NCBI GenBank assembly: GCA_964403465.1
Contig: CAYOFY010000002.1
Coordinates: 1 to 46,673 of the forward strand
Reading direction: 5' to 3'
Source of the DNA: JAFGKM01 sp964403465
GTDB lineage: Bacteria; Ratteibacteria; UBA8468; B48-G9; JAFGKM01
DNA: 46,673 nucleotides
Notes under the pieces: model-generated
The model's input: the letters and a program-made list of their open reading frames with translations, nothing else
Told to the model about the DNA's origin: nothing
Databases searched by the model: none
Program-made: the position numbers and the translations under genes
Part shown: one piece after another, positions 43,296 through 46,673 of the stretch
Layout of the letters: each line of letters opens with the position of its first letter
Position numbering within the stretch: the first letter of the stretch is position 1

Positions 43296-43351
43296 TGAAT
43301 AAAAAGCGATAATGATTTATAACAACGACAGCAATACATTTTTATTCATCA
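43293..43351. repeat. Perfect 13-base inverted repeat
   Basis: TGATGAATAAAAA (43293-43305) and TTTTTATTCATCA (43339-43351) are exact reverse complements separated by 33 bases. The left arm includes the stop codon of the preceding gene. In RNA this gives a long AT-rich hairpin. It is not a classical terminator (no GC stem with a U tail), but it could stop or stabilise transcripts, or be a trace of an inserted element. Confidence 0.6.
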
Positions 43352-43369
43352 AATGGAAGCGGATGTTTC

Positions 43370-43398
43370 TTGAGCAAAAACGACAGGCAAAATATAAG
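43370..43398 (+). promoter_or_regulatory. Sigma70 promoter of the beta-helix protein gene
   Basis: TTGAGC (43370-43375), a 17-base spacer and TATAAG (43393-43398) closely resemble the aldolase promoter (TTGAGG, 17, TATAAT). AGGAGG at 43421-43426 then sets the start at 43431. This marks the beginning of the accessory polysaccharide region. Confidence 0.6.
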
Positions 43399-43430
43399 AG
43401 AATCTGCAAGACTATTGGATAGGAGGAAAA

Positions 43431-44645
43431 ATGCGCATTATGAAAATTTCCCTTCTCCTGACAGGAATTCTATTCCTTATATGTTTTATTGAAAACACCT
43501 CTGCGGAAAATGGTTCAGAATCTCAGGGCCTGCCCGATATCTCTGAATACAACTATCTGCCTACCGGCAAGGAACCCATGGGTCCTGCCGGACCTCTCCC
43601 GCAAAGCGGATGGGCTCCGCCGGTTAACGATGTCCTGAACGTCCGCGAACTTGGAGCAAAAGGCGACGGAGTCACCGATGACACAAAGGTTCTTCAGCAA
43701 ATATTTAAAAACGTGGATCACGGGCAGATAATCTTCTTCCCTGCCGGCAAGTACCTGATTTCAGATACTCTTAAACTCAACTACCGTTTTGGCGTGCGAA
43801 TAGTAATGCACGGCGGTTTCCGTTCAAACAACCTGCGGACGGCCGACTGCAGGGGCATCTTCTGGGATTCAAAAGGACCGCAGGACCGGCCCATGATGCT
43901 GGTTTACGACTGCAGCCAGATAGTATTTGACGGCCTGAAACTTGACGGCGGGGGGAGGGCTCAGGATGGATTGATTCTGGACGCCTACAGTAGCAGCAGC
44001 GGTTTCAGAGGCGATAACGTACACATCCGAAGCTGTGCCAGGTACGGGCTTCGCATTGCCACGTGGCGCGAAAACCATCCGGCAGGCGGACCCCAGGTTG
44101 ATGTTATTGCTTTCCGAAACAGCAAGTTTACAAATTGCGGGAGTGAAAAAGGAACGGACGATGCACAGATGACCGTGGAATCCGCCCAGGCACTGATCAT
44201 TCTCTTTGACACCTGTGAGTTTGCCAGCGGGAAGTATGGGGAATACAACGTTTATATACGGGGAGGGAAACCGTATTTTCTCAATGCCTGTTTCCTGGCC
44301 AGTTCCGGCACAAAAGCCAATATTTTCATCGGCAATAATTACACGGCCGGAGTGAGTGTCTATATGGCACACAGCGAAGGGCTGGGCCCTGACGGTTATT
44401 TTCTATATGTTGACAGACCCCAGCCAGGCGGTGTTACCTGGGCAACCCTGGAAAATATTGGCGCTGCGGGAAAGGTCTTCTTCAACGTCCCTGAATCAAT
44501 ACAGATTTCCAACAGCGCGTTGCGTGATATAGAAATACCATGCGCTGACGCGAAAGTGGTTCTTTCCAACTTGAGGGTTCAGGGTAAGGTGACTCTTGGG
44601 ACTGATAAAGTTTCCCTGACCAACGTGGTTGAATTACCCAGATGA
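43431..44645 (+). CDS. Secreted right-handed beta-helix (pectate lyase 3-like) protein
   Basis: This 404-residue protein has a signal peptide (ISLLLTGILFLICFI, cleaved near NTSAE). The family entry motif VRELGAKGDGVTDDTKVLQQI starts at about residue 67, followed by IIFFPAGKYLISDTLKL and a run of short beta coils. This is the pectate-lyase-3 type of parallel beta-helix found in polysaccharide lyases, epimerases and phage tailspike-like proteins. The catalytic residues cannot be assigned. Export suggests action on extracellular glycans. A strong promoter and AGGAGG precede it, and the stop overlaps the amidohydrolase start by ATGA. Confidence 0.82.
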   Translation: MRIMKISLLLTGILFLICFIENTSAENGSESQGLPDISEYNYLPTGKEPMGPAGPLPQSGWAPPVNDVLNVRELGAKGDGVTDDTKVLQQIFKNVDHGQIIFFPAGKYLISDTLKLNYRFGVRIVMHGGFRSNNLRTADCRGIFWDSKGPQDRPMMLVYDCSQIVFDGLKLDGGGRAQDGLILDAYSSSSGFRGDNVHIRSCARYGLRIATWRENHPAGGPQVDVIAFRNSKFTNCGSEKGTDDAQMTVESAQALIILFDTCEFASGKYGEYNVYIRGGKPYFLNACFLASSGTKANIFIGNNYTAGVSVYMAHSEGLGPDGYFLYVDRPQPGGVTWATLENIGAAGKVFFNVPESIQISNSALRDIEIPCADAKVVLSNLRVQGKVTLGTDKVSLTNVVELPR

Positions 44646-45676
44646 ATTCATGCAGTACCGGCGCAATGAATATAAGAATAGAAAAAGTGGATAGGGCAGT
44701 ATGGAATAATGAACTGAAAAGTTTTCTTCCGGATGAACTCTTTGATTTCCACAGCCATATTTTCAGGTTAAAAGACCTGCCTGCATCTGCGCCAAAGAGA
44801 TTTGGACTATTTAAAAAATTGCCGTTATACGGGATAAGAAAACAGATAGAATATAATAACGTCCTTTTCCCGGCAAAGAACGTTTCTTTCCTTGTTACCG
44901 GCTGGCCGTATCCCGGCAGCAATCTGATGAGACAGAATGACTTTGTTTACCGTCAGACACAGATATTCAAAAATTGCAAACGTCTCCTGCTTATTTCACC
45001 GGAAATGAGCAATGATTACATACTTGAGGAGGTTGAAGAAAGAAGGGCTGTTGGTTTCAAACCCTATAAATGTTTTTCACGCAGAAATTCCGAAAATTCA
45101 AGGATAACCGACTTCCTTACCGAAAAACAGATATCAATAGCAGATAGATATAAACTTGTTGTTACGCTGCACCTCTCCCGGAAGGCAGGGATAGCTGACA
45201 TGACGAATTTCAACGACGTACTGAGGCTGTCCGACAGGTACCCCAATGCCCGCTGGAACCTTGCCCACTGCGGCCGCTCCTTCATGTCGGCTCATCTTGA
45301 AATTATTTCTCACAAACTTTTGGAATTCAAAGACAGGGAAATATATTTTGACATCTCCGCAGTATCAGATACCGATGTTTTTCAGCTCCTGCTTACCGAG
45401 ATAGGCGCATCAAAAATTCTTTATGGAAGCGATAATCCCGTGGGACTTTTAAGAGGAAAATGTCTTGGCCTGGGATACGACTGGCTTTTCGTTACCGAAG
45501 ATAGATTCCGATTTGCAGAAATGAAGGAATCCTTCGGAACCATAAAGCCGACATTTCTTCTCTACGAACAGCTGCGTTCTTTGAGAACGGCATGCCACAG
45601 GGCAGCCCTCCTAAAAAAAGACATTGATAATATCTTTTTCAATAATTCAAAACGACTCCTCTCCGCCACATTTTGA
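44642..45676 (+). CDS. Amidohydrolase-2 family metal-dependent hydrolase
   Basis: This 344-residue TIM-barrel protein shows amidohydrolase 2 features: metal motif His37-x-His39 in LFDFHSHIF, YKLVVTLHLSR with a third His, WNLAHCGRSF, and the late catalytic Asp in ILYGSDNPVG. Family members decarboxylate or hydrolyse small carboxylates, lactones or sugar acids. After a secreted beta-helix protein, uronate-lactone metabolism is a reasonable guess, not shown. The start at 44642 is coupled to the upstream stop; an internal ATG at 44666 is an alternative. Confidence 0.82.
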   Translation: MNSCSTGAMNIRIEKVDRAVWNNELKSFLPDELFDFHSHIFRLKDLPASAPKRFGLFKKLPLYGIRKQIEYNNVLFPAKNVSFLVTGWPYPGSNLMRQNDFVYRQTQIFKNCKRLLLISPEMSNDYILEEVEERRAVGFKPYKCFSRRNSENSRITDFLTEKQISIADRYKLVVTLHLSRKAGIADMTNFNDVLRLSDRYPNARWNLAHCGRSFMSAHLEIISHKLLEFKDREIYFDISAVSDTDVFQLLLTEIGASKILYGSDNPVGLLRGKCLGLGYDWLFVTEDRFRFAEMKESFGTIKPTFLLYEQLRSLRTACHRAALLKKDIDNIFFNNSKRLLSATF

Positions 45677-45690
45677 GCACAAAAAATTGC

Positions 45691-45719
45691 TTGACAAAAA
45701 TATTATTTTATGTTAGGAA
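45691..45719 (+). promoter_or_regulatory. Candidate sigma70 promoter of the prepilin-like gene
   Basis: A perfect -35 box TTGACA (45691-45696), a 17-base spacer and TAGGAA (45714-45719) with an upstream TGT (extended -10) are seen. The -10 itself is weak. The leader of about 145 bases before the start at 45872 shows no recognised riboswitch. Confidence 0.5.
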
Positions 45720-45871
45720 TTAAGAAAACGAAAAGGATGCAAGAAACTGACTATTTATCTTATTCCTTTCTCTCCTCTGCCATGGGCATGATAAACAAAT
45801 TGAATAGAAAAGACCGGGGTTACCACATACAGATAGCGGGGAAGAACGAAACAAAAAGGAGGAGGATGAAA

Positions 45872-46507
45872 ATGTCGAGAAAAAGAAGCGGATTCACTCT
45901 GATAGAGCTGCTTGTGGTAATTGCAATCATAGCCATTCTTGCGGCGATGCTGCTTCCGGCACTGGCAAGAGCACAGGAGTTAAAAAACATTGTAACCGAT
46001 GGAGGATTTGAAGAGGTAAGGGAAATAATAATAAGTTCAGACCAGTATTTTTTCAGAGCGCTTGATGAAGGCATAGAACTGACAAGAGACGGTCCCTTTG
46101 TTATCATTCCTTCCACCTTTTCCCTTTTCTGCGGTGCAAAAAAACTCAAAGTAATGGAAGGGGAGCCCGGGAAAGAAGTTCACACTGGTAGGCGAGCAAT
46201 TCTGCTGACCGGCAGTTTTTACATTCGCGCCGGCTGTGAAGCAGAAACAGGTGATGTATTCATAGCAAGATTTTATGCAAAGGGCAAGGGGACGGCAAGG
46301 GTTATTCTTCATCTGACAAATAAGGAGGGACAATATTACAACCAGGGGGTTCCCAATCCAGTGCCCGTAGATACTGATGAATGGAAGCTTATTGAACAAC
46401 GTATTGAAACGAACGATAAACCCAATCTGGCGAGAGTTGGTGCAAGACTTGATACAACAGGAGAGGTTTACATTGACGACCTGGTTATCGTAAAGGAACC
46501 AAGATAG
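45872..46507 (+). CDS. Type IV prepilin-leader protein with carbohydrate-binding-like domain
   Basis: The start MSRKRSGFTLIELLVV is set by AGGAGG at 45860-45865; an ATG at 45866 is too close to it, and the frame upstream to 45710 lacks a start signal. The basic leader, Gly-Phe cleavage site, Glu at +5 and hydrophobic helix make a class III prepilin signal like those abundant in Lentisphaerae-type genomes. The rest of the 211 residues begins NIVTDGGFEE and ends GEVYIDDLVIV, the framing of CBM4/9-type jelly-roll carbohydrate-binding domains. The usual DUF1559 body is absent. It may anchor a glycan-binding module at the cell surface. Confidence 0.8.
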   Translation: MSRKRSGFTLIELLVVIAIIAILAAMLLPALARAQELKNIVTDGGFEEVREIIISSDQYFFRALDEGIELTRDGPFVIIPSTFSLFCGAKKLKVMEGEPGKEVHTGRRAILLTGSFYIRAGCEAETGDVFIARFYAKGKGTARVILHLTNKEGQYYNQGVPNPVPVDTDEWKLIEQRIETNDKPNLARVGARLDTTGEVYIDDLVIVKEPR

Positions 46508-46551
46508 AAACGCCTACCCTTTTTAAAACGCAAAATCAATGGAGGTTTAAA

Positions 46552-46673
46552 ATGAAACGGCTTATTAAATTTGTTCTGGCTATATTCTACCTATCTTCCT
46601 TTTGTTTTGCCGCGGATATGGAATTTCCCGGCTGGCAGCCGTACGACAAACTCACGGGCGCGCTTGTTACTCC
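46552..46673 (+). CDS. Secreted protein, N-terminal fragment
   Basis: The frame runs off the window end after 40 residues. It starts with a signal peptide (MKRLIKFVLAIFYLSSF, cleaved after FAA near residue 21) and continues DMEFPGWQPYDKLTGALV. A GGAGG ribosome-binding site lies at 46541-46545. It follows the prepilin-like gene by 44 bases and belongs to the same secreted-protein region. The family cannot be told from this piece. Confidence 0.75.
   Translation, partial: MKRLIKFVLAIFYLSSFCFAADMEFPGWQPYDKLTGALVT

Noticed and set aside
45710..45871. Longer start for the prepilin-like protein
   Set aside because: It would bury the prepilin leader behind over 50 residues; a strong AGGAGG supports 45872, and the TTGACA promoter overlaps the longer start.

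Overview
The window is a gene-dense stretch of a Gram-negative bacterial chromosome: lipoprotein-type signal peptides, a CsgG-like protein, a pseudopilin and a MurJ flippase are all present. No rRNA, tRNA, CRISPR array, transposase or phage gene is visible. The prepilin leader with its LIELLVVIAIIAILAAMLLP core, the URO-D-like protein, the many single glycoside hydrolases and the DUF1844 and DUF4321 proteins point to a Lentisphaerae, Omnitrophica or related PVC or candidate-phylum genome. This placement is an inference from gene content and is not proven.

Region 1 (1-12721) holds the end of a GH95-like gene and a GH-D clan alpha-galactosidase-like gene. These run without a break into a tryptophan cluster: trpD, a TPR protein, trpC, trpB2, trpF, trpB and trpA. 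A membrane coiled-coil protein overlaps the end of trpA and is followed by homoserine dehydrogenase. trpE and trpG are absent. A URO-D-like gene lies antisense between trpB and trpA, and trpA appears to have its own promoter.

Region 2 (12724-21557) starts with an antisense GH63-like hydrolase. It continues with threonine synthase, an alkaline-phosphatase-superfamily protein (ApgM or proposed homoserine kinase) and a GHMP homoserine kinase, so two candidate kinases flank one pathway step. Two half-length TrkA subunits, an unannotated 46-residue membrane peptide and TrkH then form a tightly coupled potassium uptake operon.

Region 3 (21600-30291) has a secreted OB-like protein whose end overlaps the convergent miaB. 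A leftward operon reads DUF486 protein, Mg2+-type P-type ATPase, miaB. A rightward operon reads class II aldolase, PfkB kinase, KefB-type antiporter; the antiporter carries an apparent single-base frameshift near 28427. The divergent promoters between the two operons are unusually clear, and the aldolase message looks leaderless. A DUF4321 gene faces the antiporter.

Region 4 (30381-43295) is a long housekeeping series: CsgG-like protein, coaX, birA, CNNM/CorC protein, lysS, murJ, an M50 protease, DUF1844 protein, a short uvrC, obg, prfB, a stand-alone coaB and a stand-alone B12-dependent methionine synthase activation-like protein. Many of these genes overlap by 1 to 47 bases, which suggests translational coupling.

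Region 5 (43431-46673) is an accessory polysaccharide region: a secreted beta-helix protein, an amidohydrolase, a prepilin-leader protein with a carbohydrate-binding-like body, and the start of another secreted protein.

Intergenic regions are short, and none above 300 bases lacks a gene. Two carry dispersed-repeat-like palindromes (17621-17681 and 41875-41930). I found no convincing intrinsic terminator.
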